Assembly: GCA_020722575.1 (NCBI GenBank)
Contig: DYKN01000003.1
Location: 90,759 to 154,758, forward strand
Origin: Rikenella microfusus
GTDB lineage: Bacteria > Bacteroidota > Bacteroidia > Bacteroidales > VadinHA17
Direction of reading: 5' to 3'
Length of the DNA: 64,000 bases
Shown: one piece after another, positions 8,476 through 17,759 of the stretch
Numbering within the stretch: the stretch's first letter is position 1
Layout of the letters: each line of letters opens with the position of its first letter
Position numbers and translations under genes: made by a program
The notes under the pieces: generated by a model
Told to the model about the DNA's origin: nothing
What the model saw: the letters and a program-made list of their open reading frames with translations, nothing else
The model's database searches: none

Positions 8476-9036
8476 TCATTTAACCCTTTCAGGATTTTTA
8501 TTAATAAACTCTTTCCAGCTAACTATGTTTTTCTCCTGCTTAACATTATTGCCCTGGTAATAATGGCAGAGAGCCGTTGCAAGGCCGTCGGTAGCATCAA
8601 GTACTATTTTGTCTTCCCTGAACCCGAGAATGCTCATCAGCATAAAGGCTACCTGTTCTTTGGTTGCCGCACCCCTTCCAGTAATTGACATCTTTATCTT
8701 ACGAGGGGCATATTCAAACACCGGAACATTTTGAGAGAGGGCTGCTGCAATCGCCGCACCCTGAGCCCTCCCGAGTTTAAGCATCGACTGTACGTTTTTC
8801 CCATAAAACGGTGATTCAATGGCTAACTCATCAGGATGATACTCATCAATAAGTCCCACCGTTCTATCAAAAATATGCTTGATTTTCATGAAGTGATTCC
8901 TGAAGCCTTTAAGATCAATAACCCCATAAGTCAGAAGTTCCGGCCCGGAGTTGCCGCCGGCAATTATCCCGTAACCCGTAATGCTGGTGCCTGGATCAAT
9001 CCCGAGTATAACCTTCCCTGTTGCCTGCTTTTTCAA
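8476..9036 (-). CDS. ruvC: Holliday junction endonuclease RuvC
   Basis: Resolves Holliday junctions together with RuvAB. The RNase H-like active site is visible: ILGIDPGTS with the first Asp near residue 14, ELAIESPFYG with the catalytic Glu, and LDATDGLATALCHY with the last two acidic residues. The KGRGAATKEQVA-type loop is present as TGRGAATKEQVA. The length of 186 residues is normal. It is the last gene of the leftward unit serS - EamA - S41 protease - ruvC, starting 11 bp after the protease gene. Confidence 0.95.
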   Translation of the reverse strand: MKKQATGKVILGIDPGTSITGYGIIAGGNSGPELLTYGVIDLKGFRNHFMKIKHIFDRTVGLIDEYHPDELAIESPFYGKNVQSMLKLGRAQGAAIAAALSQNVPVFEYAPRKIKMSITGRGAATKEQVAFMLMSILGFREDKIVLDATDGLATALCHYYQGNNVKQEKNIVSWKEFINKNPERVK

Positions 9037-9047
9037 TACGGTATAAA

Positions 9048-10358
9048 TTAAAATATCCGATTATCAATGATATATGCATTATCCATCAGACTTCTCTTCT
9101 CGGTGAAATAGCGTGATCTGAATGCAGGGTAAATACTTTTGGCACCAAAAGCCCCGTGCTCAATATAATATATTGCTTCTTTAAGACACAATTCATTCGT
9201 ATCACCAAAATCATGCGACAGATCATCAGTCACATATTTATCAGGTGGAAAGCCATCGAAGAAATCCCCGAAATCATTTTTATTTACCATCTTAAAAGTA
9301 ACCGGCGCATATACATATTTAGGAGTTCTATCAGGATATCCCCACACATTCATACCTGTAGGCTTACCGTTGGTTGTATCTCCGACCAGTACAACCTCAA
9401 GGTACGGATCCAGTCCATTGATAACCACTTCACTCGCCGAAGCCGTTTCGTAGGTAGTTATTACAACAAGACGGGTTAAATTCAGAGCATAATCGTTAGC
9501 ACTTAAAAAGTATATTGAATTGTTCTCAGCTGTTTTTTTGTCGTTGAATATGCATTTAACCAGTACGTCAGCTTCAGCTCTTCCTGAGATATAACTCGAT
9601 AGTTGCCTTGCCACCTCAAGAATTCCACCGGTGTTATATCTCATGTCAAGTATAAGGTCTTTAACCCCATTGCTCTTGAATTTCAAAAAAGAAGCTTTAA
9701 GCTCATCAGTTGAAGGCTCAATGAATTCATTAAAAGCCAGATAACCTGTTTTACCCGTGGATAGATTGTAAATGGTATCGACAAGAACCGAATTAAGATC
9801 AAATTTTGCCTTTGTTGTTTCAATTGTCACTTCCACCATATCAGGCTTCACAAAGGTAAATACATTCGTAATCCCTTCCTGAGGTGGGCCAATAAGCTGA
9901 TTGTATGTTTCAGCATCACCTGCAAGAAAAATCGGTGCAAGGTCAACTCCGTTCAATTTTTTAATAATCCAGCCCCTTCTTACCCCTTGAGAATAAAGTG
10001 GCGAATTTTTATAAATGAGCACAATCCGTACATTATTTGAAGCATCAAGCCCCATTCTTATTCCATGACCCACAAAAGTGCCCTGCATCGCTGCCATAAA
10101 TGCTTCATAATCATCAACAAAACTCCACCTGTCAAAAGGCTTATATCTGAGCACATTCATCAGTTCATAAGGATCTTTATATCCTGCCGGATTTATTTCC
10201 GGCAAATAATTATACCAGTAATACCATTCTTTCATCAGGTCGTAAAGTGCTGTATTGGCCTCCGTTTCTGTTGAAGTGTTTGTAACCGGGGTTATTTCTT
10301 TCTTGCAGGATATCAAAATAACCGCCAGAAATAATGCAGATAAAAGATATTTCTTCAT
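9048..10358 (-). CDS. S41 family (C-terminal processing) peptidase, lipoprotein
   Basis: A periplasmic or outer-membrane-anchored serine protease of the Tsp/CtpA superfamily. Starting at the ATG at 10358 the protein opens with MKKYLLSALFLAVILISC, a type II signal peptide with the lipidated Cys in ISC. A PDZ-like segment (SQGVRRGWIIKKLNGVD) precedes the catalytic domain, which shows DMRYNTGG, the nucleophile serine in TYETASASE and the general-base Lys in TNGKPTG. The frame extends to 10391, but that would place 11 extra residues before the signal peptide. It lies between an EamA transporter and ruvC in one transcription unit. The substrate is not evident. Confidence 0.88.
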   Translation of the reverse strand: MKKYLLSALFLAVILISCKKEITPVTNTSTETEANTALYDLMKEWYYWYNYLPEINPAGYKDPYELMNVLRYKPFDRWSFVDDYEAFMAAMQGTFVGHGIRMGLDASNNVRIVLIYKNSPLYSQGVRRGWIIKKLNGVDLAPIFLAGDAETYNQLIGPPQEGITNVFTFVKPDMVEVTIETTKAKFDLNSVLVDTIYNLSTGKTGYLAFNEFIEPSTDELKASFLKFKSNGVKDLILDMRYNTGGILEVARQLSSYISGRAEADVLVKCIFNDKKTAENNSIYFLSANDYALNLTRLVVITTYETASASEVVINGLDPYLEVVLVGDTTNGKPTGMNVWGYPDRTPKYVYAPVTFKMVNKNDFGDFFDGFPPDKYVTDDLSHDFGDTNELCLKEAIYYIEHGAFGAKSIYPAFRSRYFTEKRSLMDNAYIIDNRIF

Positions 10359-10391
10359 ACTGTATTTGATTGACATTTTCATTTCTATCAA

Positions 10392-11282
10392 TTAATGTGC
10401 CACCCTGACGCTCCGGTTTTGTACAAAGATACCTGAAATAATAAGTATCAGACCCAGCGGAGTTGTATAATAAACGGGTTCGTTTACGATAAAGTATAAA
10501 AAAACCATCGAAAGGAATGGTGCAAGATAGACAAGATTGCTTACTTTATCAGTTGTTCGTGACATGCTGAGTGCTTTCAGCCAGAATAGAAAAGTTATCC
10601 CCATTTCAAAAAGTCCGACATATACTGAAGCCAGCAATCCGCGTATGGTAATTTCAGTATGGCCTTTTTTCAGAATAATAAGCGCTATAATCAGGTAAAC
10701 CGAGGCGAAAAGAAAATTAGTAAAAAGTTTTACGGCCTCATCGCGTTTGTCTCTTATGTTGAAAATAAAATATAGTGCCCAGAAAATAGAGCTTCCGGTG
10801 GCAAGGAGCACTCCCGGCAGGTTTGATGTGCCAGGTCGGAGCGGATGACCCTGAGATGAGACTATATATACTCCGGCAAAGCTAATAAAAAGAGCAAGAA
10901 AGCTTTTTGCGGGAATTTTCTGTTTAAGCAGAGGTACCGACAGAAAAACGAGTATTATTGGCCAGATCATATTCAATGGCTGTGCAACCTGACCGGGAAG
11001 AAGGCTGTATGCCTTAAGAAGAATGATATAATAAATAAATGGATTAATCAACCCGAGCAGGGCTGAAGAAATGAGGTCACGGGAGGTTGACCTAACAAGA
11101 ATATTAAAACGTCCTGAAAATAAAATTATTACAAGTAAAATTAATAAAGAAGTGAAGGTTGCTATTGCAAGCATGGTTAGTACTTCAATTTCGCCAAGGC
11201 CGATTTTGAATGCAGTAGGAATAGTTGACCAGAAAAGGACTGAGAGGCCTGCGTAAATATAGGATTGTTTCGACCGGTCCAT
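10392..11282 (-). CDS. DMT superfamily (EamA) transporter
   Basis: An inner-membrane protein of 296 residues with about ten hydrophobic helices arranged as two EamA repeats. The second repeat begins near residue 150 (LPGVLLATGSSIFWALYFIF). Members export amino acids or other small metabolites; nothing in the sequence decides the substrate. It starts 23 bp after serS and is followed by the S41 protease gene, so it probably belongs to the serS transcript. Confidence 0.88.
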   Translation of the reverse strand: MDRSKQSYIYAGLSVLFWSTIPTAFKIGLGEIEVLTMLAIATFTSLLILLVIILFSGRFNILVRSTSRDLISSALLGLINPFIYYIILLKAYSLLPGQVAQPLNMIWPIILVFLSVPLLKQKIPAKSFLALFISFAGVYIVSSQGHPLRPGTSNLPGVLLATGSSIFWALYFIFNIRDKRDEAVKLFTNFLFASVYLIIALIILKKGHTEITIRGLLASVYVGLFEMGITFLFWLKALSMSRTTDKVSNLVYLAPFLSMVFLYFIVNEPVYYTTPLGLILIISGIFVQNRSVRVAH

Positions 11283-11305
11283 CTTTCTGCCGGAAAAGCC
11301 GGTAA

Positions 11306-12580
11306 TCAGTTAATTACATCGAATCCTGTATATTTAACCAGCACTTCGGGGATAATAATTCCCGATTCACTCTGGTTATTTTCGAGGATAGCCGCTACTA
11401 TTCTCGGCAGGGCCAGTGCACTACCATTAAGGGTGTGTACAAGTCTGGTCTGTTTTGATCCTTTTTCCCTGAACCTGCATTTCATACGATTGGCCTGGAA
11501 TGATTCAAAATTTGATACAGAGCTTACCTCAAGCCATCTCTTCTGTGCTCCCGACCAGACCTCAAAATCGTAAGTAAGGGCGGACGTGAACGACATATCA
11601 GCCCCGCATAATCTAACAATCCTGTAAGGCAGTTGAAGTTTTGCCACAAGGCTCTCAACATGATTGACCATTTCTTCAAGTGATTCATATGAGTGATCGG
11701 GATGAGCAATCTGGACAATCTCAACCTTGTCGAACTGATGAAGTCTGTTGAGCCCCCTTACATGTGCACCCCATGAGCCAGCCTCACGCCTGAAACAGGG
11801 GGTGTATGCTATATTTTTTATGGGAAGATCTTCAACATTGAGTATAACATCACGATAAATATTAGTCACCGGAACTTCAGCTGTAGGAATGAGGTAAAAA
11901 TTATCCAGAACAATATGATACATCTGTCCTTCCTTATCTGGAAGCTGCCCGGTTCCAAAACCCGAATCCTCATTAACAACTATCGGCGGCATCACTTCCT
12001 TATAACCTGCTTTTTCACCTTCATCAAGAAAAAAGTTAATCAATGCCCTTTCGAGCTTTGCTCCTTTACCTTTATAGACAGGGAAACCTGCACCGGTCAG
12101 CTTTATACCCAGCTCAAAATCAATAATATCGTATTTCCTGATCAGATCCCAGTGAGGAAGGGCTTCTCCCTTTATTTCCTTTATCTCACCTCCTTCCCTT
12201 ACAATAACATTATCCTCCGCACTCCTGCCGGGATTAACTGATGAATGAGGCAGATTTGGTAGTTTGATCAACTCATTACGAAGCTCTTCATCTAATGTTT
12301 CAAGCCTCTCAGCAAGCTTTTTAGCATCTTCCTTCAGTGAAAAAGTCTTTGACTTTGCTGCTTCAGCCTCAGCAGTCTTGCCACTCTTAATAAGATTACC
12401 TATCTCTTTTGAGATACGGTTTATCTCCGAAAGAGTAGTATCAGAATTTTTTTGTGCTTCCCTGCGGGCTGCATCAAGTATTAGAATCCTGTCAACAATT
12501 TCACCGGCATTGAAATTCTTGACCTTAAGCCTTTCAACCACGAAGTCCCGGTTTTCACGAATGAGATTTATCGTAAGCAT
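11306..12580 (-). CDS. serS: seryl-tRNA synthetase
   Basis: Charges tRNA-Ser. The N-terminal long coiled-coil arm that grips the tRNA variable arm occupies about residues 1-110. Class II catalytic motifs follow: motif 2 FRREAGSWGAHVRG and motif 3 NGSALALPRIVAAILENNQ. I chose the ATG at 12580, which gives MLTINLIRENRDFV, the usual SerS beginning; the frame extends to 12622 but that would run through the hairpin at 12594-12617. It heads a leftward unit with an EamA transporter, an S41 protease and ruvC. Confidence 0.96.
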   Translation of the reverse strand: MLTINLIRENRDFVVERLKVKNFNAGEIVDRILILDAARREAQKNSDTTLSEINRISKEIGNLIKSGKTAEAEAAKSKTFSLKEDAKKLAERLETLDEELRNELIKLPNLPHSSVNPGRSAEDNVIVREGGEIKEIKGEALPHWDLIRKYDIIDFELGIKLTGAGFPVYKGKGAKLERALINFFLDEGEKAGYKEVMPPIVVNEDSGFGTGQLPDKEGQMYHIVLDNFYLIPTAEVPVTNIYRDVILNVEDLPIKNIAYTPCFRREAGSWGAHVRGLNRLHQFDKVEIVQIAHPDHSYESLEEMVNHVESLVAKLQLPYRIVRLCGADMSFTSALTYDFEVWSGAQKRWLEVSSVSNFESFQANRMKCRFREKGSKQTRLVHTLNGSALALPRIVAAILENNQSESGIIIPEVLVKYTGFDVIN

Positions 12581-12593
12581 ATCATTATTAAAT

Positions 12594-12617
12594 AAAAAAA
12601 GCAGGCATTCAGCCTGC
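12594..12617 (-). terminator. intrinsic terminator between rpmA and serS (minus strand)
   Basis: On the minus strand a perfect 6-bp GC-rich stem (GCAGGC/GCCTGC, 12601-12606 with 12612-12617, 5-nt loop) is followed by seven T residues. It stops rplU-rpmA transcripts, or, because no TAnnTTTG box was found between it and rpmA, it may act as an attenuator for serS. Confidence 0.75.
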
Positions 12618-12662
12618 CTCAAAATTATTAAAAAGTCGTTTAACCTGTAACAATACCGTTAA

Positions 12663-12685
12663 ATAAAAAACCATTGACGGCAATG
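12663..12685 (-). terminator. weak hairpin plus T-tract just after rpmA (minus strand)
   Basis: On the minus strand CATTG-CCGT-CAATG (12672-12676 with 12681-12685) is followed by GTTTTTTATTT. The stem is only 5 bp. It begins four bases after the rpmA stop codon and is the first of two terminator-like signals before serS. Confidence 0.4.
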
Positions 12686-12688
12686 AAA

Positions 12689-12958
12689 TTAATTCTCCTC
12701 ACTGCCGATAGGTTTCACTGAAACGTATGATCTGTTACCTTTTTTCCTGGAAAAAACAACCACTCCATCAACAAGGGCAAAAAGAGTATGATCTTTTCCC
12801 ATACCGACATTAAGGCCCGGATGATGGACAGTGCCCCTTTGCCTTACAATAATATTTCCAGCTTTGGCAAACTGGCCACCGAAAAGCTTGACCCCAAGCC
12901 GCTTGCTTTCTGATTCTCTTCCGTTACGGCTACTGCCTACTCCTTTCTTGTGTGCCAT
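12689..12958 (-). CDS. rpmA: 50S ribosomal protein L27
   Basis: An 89-residue large-subunit protein whose N-terminus reaches the peptidyl transferase centre. It begins directly with the mature sequence [16 protein letters not shown], so there is no Firmicutes-style cleavable extension. The core [17 protein letters not shown] and the stretch [12 protein letters not shown] are typical. It lies 21 bp after rplU in the usual rplU-rpmA order, followed by two terminator-like hairpins. Confidence 0.97.
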   Translation of the reverse strand: MAHKKGVGSSRNGRESESKRLGVKLFGGQFAKAGNIIVRQRGTVHHPGLNVGMGKDHTLFALVDGVVVFSRKKGNRSYVSVKPIGSEEN

Positions 12959-12979
12959 ATTAAATAAATATTTTTGTTA

Positions 12980-13462
12980 TTACTCCTTACTCTTATCAGT
13001 CTTTTTTCTGACTGCGGGCTTTTTAGTTTCAGATTTTCCCTCCTTTGCCACACTCTTTCTCACAGTCTTCACTGGTTTCTCTACTGGCTCAACATCTTCA
13101 TGAACAGTACCCGCTGGCTCTTCTTTCTTAACGGGCTCTTTCCTGGCAGCTTCTTTCTTTATACTAACTATTTCAACCTTTGTAAAATACTGCCGGTGAC
13201 CATTCTTAACCCTGTAACCCTTACGTCTTTTCTTCTTGAATACAATCACCTTATCACCTTTAAGGTGCTCAAGAACCTTAGCCTCTACAACCGCATCCTT
13301 TACTAAAGGTTCGCCCACTACAATATTTCCTTTGTCTTCAATAAGAAGAACCTGATCAAACTCAACATTCTGTCCATCTTCAGCTTTAAGACGGTGGACG
13401 AATATTTTCTTCCCTTCCTCCACCTTGAATTGCTGACCTGCAATTTCAACTATCGCATACAT
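12980..13462 (-). CDS. rplU: 50S ribosomal protein L21 with a long basic C-terminal tail
   Basis: Binds 23S rRNA in the large subunit. Residues 1-103 are an ordinary L21 (MYAIVEIAGQQFKVEEG start, KKKRRKGYRVKNGHRQ near residue 77-91). The family is normally about 100 residues long; this one continues for about 57 residues (13156-12980) rich in Lys, Glu, Pro and Val, with repeated KK/KP/RK patterns and no predicted fold. The tail is in frame with no stop or frameshift and is followed by rpmA after 21 bp. Its role is unknown; extra rRNA contact or partner binding are guesses. Confidence 0.95.
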   Translation of the reverse strand: MYAIVEIAGQQFKVEEGKKIFVHRLKAEDGQNVEFDQVLLIEDKGNIVVGEPLVKDAVVEAKVLEHLKGDKVIVFKKKRRKGYRVKNGHRQYFTKVEIVSIKKEAARKEPVKKEEPAGTVHEDVEPVEKPVKTVRKSVAKEGKSETKKPAVRKKTDKSKE

Positions 13463-13558
13463 AATTTACTTAATTATATTTTTCCGTGAGGCGTACCATA
13501 ACATTCTACAGGTATCTTTCCATGCCCCTGCCGGATTACTGAAATGATTTTTGGACTG

Positions 13559-13588
13559 CAAAGTTATAAAAAATAGATTATCTACAAA
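13559..13588 (-). promoter_or_regulatory. rplU-rpmA promoter (TTTG, 18 bp, TAACTTTG; minus strand)
   Basis: Minus-strand TAACTTTG at 13559-13566 matches TAnnTTTG, with TTTG at 13585-13588 and an 18-bp spacer. Predicted transcription start near 13553, giving a leader of about 90 nt. Confidence 0.6.
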
Positions 13589-13742
13589 TTATTATTATAT
13601 TTTATTTTTAATTTAACTTACAAAAATGCAAGCCAAATGCTCGGAGAAAGTACATCACAAAATCAGTTAACTCAAAAAATCCGATGATAATAAAATTGAT
13701 AAAAAATAAATTTACAATGGGGTCAGATAAGTCTATTATCTT

Positions 13743-13750
13743 TATATTTG
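13743..13750 (+). promoter_or_regulatory. -7 box TATATTTG upstream of the DUF151 gene
   Basis: Exact TAnnTTTG match 46 bp before the ATG at 13797. No clear TTTG at -33. Confidence 0.4.
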
Positions 13751-13796
13751 TTGTGCCGGTTATGAATGATGAGTTGCAATACTGTTTGAGTTATTT

Positions 13797-14396
13797 ATGA
13801 AGAGGATTAAACTTAAGGTTCTGGGTATAAGCTATAGCCAATCACAATCAGGTGCCTATGCGCTTGTTATGATGGAAGAGAATGGCCCAAGGAGGATACC
13901 GATAATAATAGGAGGATTTGAAGCTCAATCAATTGTAATTAAACTTGAAAATCTTCAGCCTCCACGACCACTGACACACGATCTATTCAAAAGTTTTGCC
14001 GATGCTTTTAATATCGAGCTGGCTGAAGTCTTTATCCACAAACTGGAGGATGGCATTTTTTATGCTCAGCTTGTATGCTATCGAAATGATGAGGAAATCA
14101 TAATCGACAGCAGGACATCCGATGCAGTCGCACTCGCTCTCAGATTCGATTGCCCCATATATACTACTGAAGAGATCATGGAGAAAGCCGGAATAACAGT
14201 CTCACAGACCAGTGAAGCATCGGCAGAAACTTCCGGCGCTACTCAAACAGACAAAATTGAAGAAACTTCAATGTTCGAGGGTTATACTGATGAAGAATTA
14301 TACAGAATGATTGATGAAGCAATTAAAACAGAAGACTATGAACGGGCTGCAACAATAAGGGATGAACTTGAAAAAAGGAAAAGACGAAAAGCCTGA
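13797..14396 (+). CDS. bifunctional nuclease family protein (DUF151) with UVR motif
   Basis: A 199-residue cytoplasmic protein. Residues 1-135 match the BFN/DUF151 family (PRRIPIIIGGFEAQSI and RTSDAVALALRF are characteristic). A UvrB/UvrC-type UVR helical hairpin closes the protein (EELYRMIDEAIKTEDYERAA, about residues 160-180), joined by a Ser/Thr/Glu linker. Plant relatives were reported to have DNase and RNase activity; the bacterial role is unsettled. The GH97 gene follows after 32 bp in the same direction. Confidence 0.87.
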   Translation: MKRIKLKVLGISYSQSQSGAYALVMMEENGPRRIPIIIGGFEAQSIVIKLENLQPPRPLTHDLFKSFADAFNIELAEVFIHKLEDGIFYAQLVCYRNDEEIIIDSRTSDAVALALRFDCPIYTTEEIMEKAGITVSQTSEASAETSGATQTDKIEETSMFEGYTDEELYRMIDEAIKTEDYERAATIRDELEKRKRRKA

Positions 14397-14428
14397 ACCT
14401 TCCCGAAAAAAATAAATAAATACATTAT

Positions 14429-16375
14429 ATGAAGAAGTTTATTGTTTTACCTGTTTTTGTATTGTTTTTACTTACAACATTATCTGCCAGGGATTTCAAA
14501 ATCACTTCACCTGACGGTAAAATATCACTCATTGTCAGTGTTGACAAAAAGATTACATGGTCCGTTACCTTTAACGGCAATCAGGTAATAAATTCTTCCC
14601 GCACAGCAATAATTCTAGGCGATGGCTCGGTACCGGTTGAAAATACAGCAATCAGAAGGCCTTCTACGGGAAGCATCAATGATACTATCAGAGCTGTGGT
14701 CCCTCATAAACGGGCTTTGATAAATGATAATTGCAACTATCTGACCATAGCTTTCCGTTCAGGCTTCTCATTAACCTTCAGAGTCTATAATGATGGAATG
14801 GCTTATAGGTTTGAGTCGGATCTCAAGGACCCTCTTTATATCAAGAACGAATCCGCAGAACTCTCTTTCCCTGCAGGTACTTATTCATGGTTCCCGTATG
14901 AACGAAGTTTCATGTCTCATAATGAGAACACCTTCGTCTATACCCTTCTTGATACAATAAGCAATCGACACCTTGCAAGCCTGCCGGTTCTTTTCAGACC
15001 CGGAAACGTGAATGTCCTAATCACTGAATCAGCCATTGAAGAATATCCCGGGATGTGGCTCAGAGGAGCCGGCAACGGGAAACTGACAGCTGTATGGCCG
15101 GCTTACCCAAAAGAAGAAGTACTTAAGGGCGACAGAAACCTTGTTGTTACAAAAACCGAAGATTATATCGCAAAAGTGTCAGGCAAAAGGTTCTTCCCAT
15201 GGAGAGTTTTTATTATTACTCCCAACGATGGCGGGCTTATTGAAAGCGATATGGTATTTAGGCTGGCTTCCCCAAACAGACTCGATAATACTGACTGGAT
15301 AAAACCCGGGAAAGTGGCATGGGACTGGTGGAATGCCAATAATATATATGGTGTGGACTTTCGTGCCGGCATTAATAATCAAACCTATAAACATTATATC
15401 GACTTTGCTTCTGAAAACGGAATTGAATACATCATTCTTGATGAAGGCTGGTACAGACGTGGCAATTTGCTTGATCTGGCACCTGAAATTGATGTTGCCG
15501 AACTTTGCCGGTACGCAGAAAAACGAAACGTAGGGATAATACTCTGGGTGGTCTTTAAGACTTTTGATGACCAGATGGATAAAGCACTAAAAAAGTTCAG
15601 TGAATGGGGTGTGAAAGGAATAAAGGTTGATTTTATGCAGAGGGACGACCAGAAAATGGTAGAGTTTTATTACCGAACAGCTGCAAAGGCAGCTGAATAC
15701 CATATGCTTGTAGATTTCCACGGAGCATATAAACCTGATGGGCTGGGGCGCACCTATCCAAATGTTATTACCCGTGAAGGTGTTAAGGGAATGGAACATA
15801 GCAAGTGGAGCAAAGATGTTGATCCGGAGCATGATGTAACCATTCCTTTTACAAGGATGGTTGCCGGCCCTATGGACTATACCCCCGGTGCTATGATAAA
15901 CATGGAAAAAGCAAACTTCAACCCGACCTTCAGCAAACCTTCCAGCCAGGGAACAAGAGTTCACCAGATGGCAATGTATATAATTTATGAAAGCCCTCTC
16001 CAGATGCTTTCGGATTCACCTTCAAATTACCGACGAGAAAAAGAATGCCTTAATTTTATTGCTGGAGTGCCGGTTATATGGGATGACATAAGAGTTCTCC
16101 ACGCCATGGTGGGAGATTACGTGGTTCTTGCCAGAAAGAATGGTAACACATGGTATGTTGGTGGAATGACCGACTGGACCCCTCGTGAACTGGAAATTGA
16201 CTTCTCATTTCTCGACCCCGGTAATTATATCATGGAAGTTTTTCAAGATGGAATCAATGCCGACAGGAATGCCAGTGATTACAAACATCTGACAGTAGAG
16301 ATTAATCCGGATACAAGATATAAGATATCCATGGCGACAGGAGGCGGCTGGGTTGCAAAAATCACGGCAAAATGA
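14429..16375 (+). CDS. glycoside hydrolase family 97 (alpha-glucosidase/alpha-galactosidase type)
   Basis: A 648-residue exported glycosidase with a signal peptide ([20 protein letters not shown]). An N-terminal beta-sandwich of about 270 residues is followed by the barrel ([17 protein letters not shown] near 295, [11 protein letters not shown] near 333) and a C-terminal beta domain. D401 in [11 protein letters not shown] and E456 in [10 protein letters not shown] are 55 residues apart, as are the nucleophile and acid/base I recall for retaining GH97 enzymes, so a retaining mechanism is inferred. SusB, the best-known member, is inverting. The stop codon overlaps the thyA start as ATGA (16372-16375), an unusual partner for a carbohydrase. 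Confidence 0.9.
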   Translation: MKKFIVLPVFVLFLLTTLSARDFKITSPDGKISLIVSVDKKITWSVTFNGNQVINSSRTAIILGDGSVPVENTAIRRPSTGSINDTIRAVVPHKRALINDNCNYLTIAFRSGFSLTFRVYNDGMAYRFESDLKDPLYIKNESAELSFPAGTYSWFPYERSFMSHNENTFVYTLLDTISNRHLASLPVLFRPGNVNVLITESAIEEYPGMWLRGAGNGKLTAVWPAYPKEEVLKGDRNLVVTKTEDYIAKVSGKRFFPWRVFIITPNDGGLIESDMVFRLASPNRLDNTDWIKPGKVAWDWWNANNIYGVDFRAGINNQTYKHYIDFASENGIEYIILDEGWYRRGNLLDLAPEIDVAELCRYAEKRNVGIILWVVFKTFDDQMDKALKKFSEWGVKGIKVDFMQRDDQKMVEFYYRTAAKAAEYHMLVDFHGAYKPDGLGRTYPNVITREGVKGMEHSKWSKDVDPEHDVTIPFTRMVAGPMDYTPGAMINMEKANFNPTFSKPSSQGTRVHQMAMYIIYESPLQMLSDSPSNYRREKECLNFIAGVPVIWDDIRVLHAMVGDYVVLARKNGNTWYVGGMTDWTPRELEIDFSFLDPGNYIMEVFQDGINADRNASDYKHLTVEINPDTRYKISMATGGGWVAKITAK

Positions 16376-17166
16376 AACAATATCTCGATCTTATTGATCA
16401 TGTCCTTAAAAACGGCGTCAAAAAAAACGATCGCACTGGCACCGGAACAATAAGTGTTTTCGGCTATCAGATGAGATTTAACCTTGAAAACGGATTCCCT
16501 CTTCTGACAACAAAAAAACTTCATTTCAAATCAATTGTTCATGAATTACTCTGGTTCATCAGTGGTAATACCAATATCAGGTACCTCAACGAAAACGGTG
16601 TAAGGATCTGGAATGAATGGGCCGATGAAAACGGCGATCTTGGCCCTGTTTACGGCTATCAGTGGAGATCGTGGAATACAACTGACGGTAAAAAGATCGA
16701 CCAGCTGATGAATGTTATTGAAAGCATAAAGAAAAATCCCGACTCACGACGCCATATTGTGAGTGCATGGAATGTAGGAGATCTCGACCGGATGGCTCTC
16801 CCACCCTGTCACCTGCTTTTTCAGTTCTATGTAGCCAAAGGAAAATTATCCTGTCAACTTTATCAAAGAAGCTGTGACATCTTCCTGGGTGTCCCGTTCA
16901 ACATAGCCTCATACTCACTCCTCACAATGATGATAGCACAAATTACAGATTTAAAACCCGGAGAATTTATCCATACCCTGGGCGATGCCCATATATACCT
17001 GAACCATATAGAACAGGTAAAACTTCAGCTCACCCGGCAACCATATCCTCTACCCCGACTGAAACTAAACCCTGATGTAAAAGATATTGGAAAATTCAGG
17101 TATGAAGACTTTGAACTTATCAACTATGTAGCCCATCCTCACATAAAAGGCGAAATATCAGTATGA
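16372..17166 (+). CDS. thyA: thymidylate synthase
   Basis: Methylates dUMP to dTMP with methylene-tetrahydrofolate, releasing dihydrofolate. The length of 264 residues and the catalytic Cys at position 146 ([13 protein letters not shown]) equal the E. coli enzyme. The dUMP-binding [17 protein letters not shown] segment is intact. It overlaps the preceding GH97 stop and the following folA start, both as ATGA, suggesting translational coupling. Pairing with folA makes sense because FolA regenerates the folate that ThyA oxidises. Confidence 0.97.
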   Translation: MKQYLDLIDHVLKNGVKKNDRTGTGTISVFGYQMRFNLENGFPLLTTKKLHFKSIVHELLWFISGNTNIRYLNENGVRIWNEWADENGDLGPVYGYQWRSWNTTDGKKIDQLMNVIESIKKNPDSRRHIVSAWNVGDLDRMALPPCHLLFQFYVAKGKLSCQLYQRSCDIFLGVPFNIASYSLLTMMIAQITDLKPGEFIHTLGDAHIYLNHIEQVKLQLTRQPYPLPRLKLNPDVKDIGKFRYEDFELINYVAHPHIKGEISV

Positions 17167-17660
17167 CAAAACCCATAATTTCAATTATTGTAGCCGTTTC
17201 GGAAGATCTGGGAATAGGCAAAGATAACCGTTTATTATGGAACATACCGGATGATCTTTATAGATTTCGGAAGCTTACCACAGGCAATTGTGTAATAATG
17301 GGGAAAAAAACATGGGAATCTCTACCTAAGAAACCCCTACCCGGACGTAAAAATATTGTACTTACTGATAACCCTGAAGAGAGATTCAACTGCGATTTTA
17401 CGGCCTATTCTGTTGAAGAAGCATTGAAAGCCTGCAGCAGTTGTAAAGAAATTTTCATTATCGGAGGAGGATCAGTTTACAGACAATTCATGCCTCTGGC
17501 CAGGAAAATGTATATTACTCATGTGCATAAAAAAGCCCCTGCCGATACATTCTTTCCAGAAATTAAACCGGAAGAGTGGATAACCATATCGGAAGAATTT
17601 CATGATGGTATCGAAGGCAAATTTCCACCATATACTTTTAAAATTTATACACGAAAGTAA
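17163..17660 (+). CDS. folA: dihydrofolate reductase
   Basis: Reduces dihydrofolate to tetrahydrofolate with NADPH. The 165-residue protein has the usual [21 protein letters not shown]-terminus, GKKTWESLP for substrate and cofactor contacts, and the [11 protein letters not shown] loop near residue 100. It starts within the thyA stop codon (ATGA) and ends the unit. No terminator hairpin is evident directly downstream. Confidence 0.96.
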   Translation: MTKPIISIIVAVSEDLGIGKDNRLLWNIPDDLYRFRKLTTGNCVIMGKKTWESLPKKPLPGRKNIVLTDNPEERFNCDFTAYSVEEALKACSSCKEIFIIGGGSVYRQFMPLARKMYITHVHKKAPADTFFPEIKPEEWITISEEFHDGIEGKFPPYTFKIYTRK

Positions 17661-17750
17661 CATTTTTTAATTCCTCCCATTTAAACCTTTAAAAAGTTCA
17701 TTTATCTAAATGAGAAAAAAAGACAAATGTTCAAATTTTCTAACAAAAAC

Positions 17751-17756
17751 GGAGGT
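17751..17756 (+). promoter_or_regulatory. strong Shine-Dalgarno GGAGGT before the lipoprotein start
   Basis: GGAGGT ends 3 bp before the ATG at 17760. Strong SD sites are rare in this window, so this decides the start against the upstream in-frame ATG at 17727. Confidence 0.6.
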
Positions 17757-17759
17757 ATT

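Larger units (their letters stand above)
13463..13796 (+). other. 334-bp divergent intergenic region between rplU and the DUF151 gene
   Basis: No gene. It holds the rplU promoter (minus strand, 13559-13588), a roughly 90-nt rplU leader, and a -7 box for the rightward DUF151 gene (13743-13750). The middle (13590-13720) is very A+T rich with no recognisable element. The leader (13463-13553, minus strand) has short complementary GC-rich segments such as CAGG and CCTG and might host L21 autoregulation, but I cannot draw a convincing fold. Confidence 0.5.

Noticed and set aside
12581..12691. T-box riboswitch upstream of serS
   Set aside because: The leader is only about 100 nt, has no T-box consensus (no UGGGACC-like antiterminator segment), and T-boxes are not typical of this phylum.
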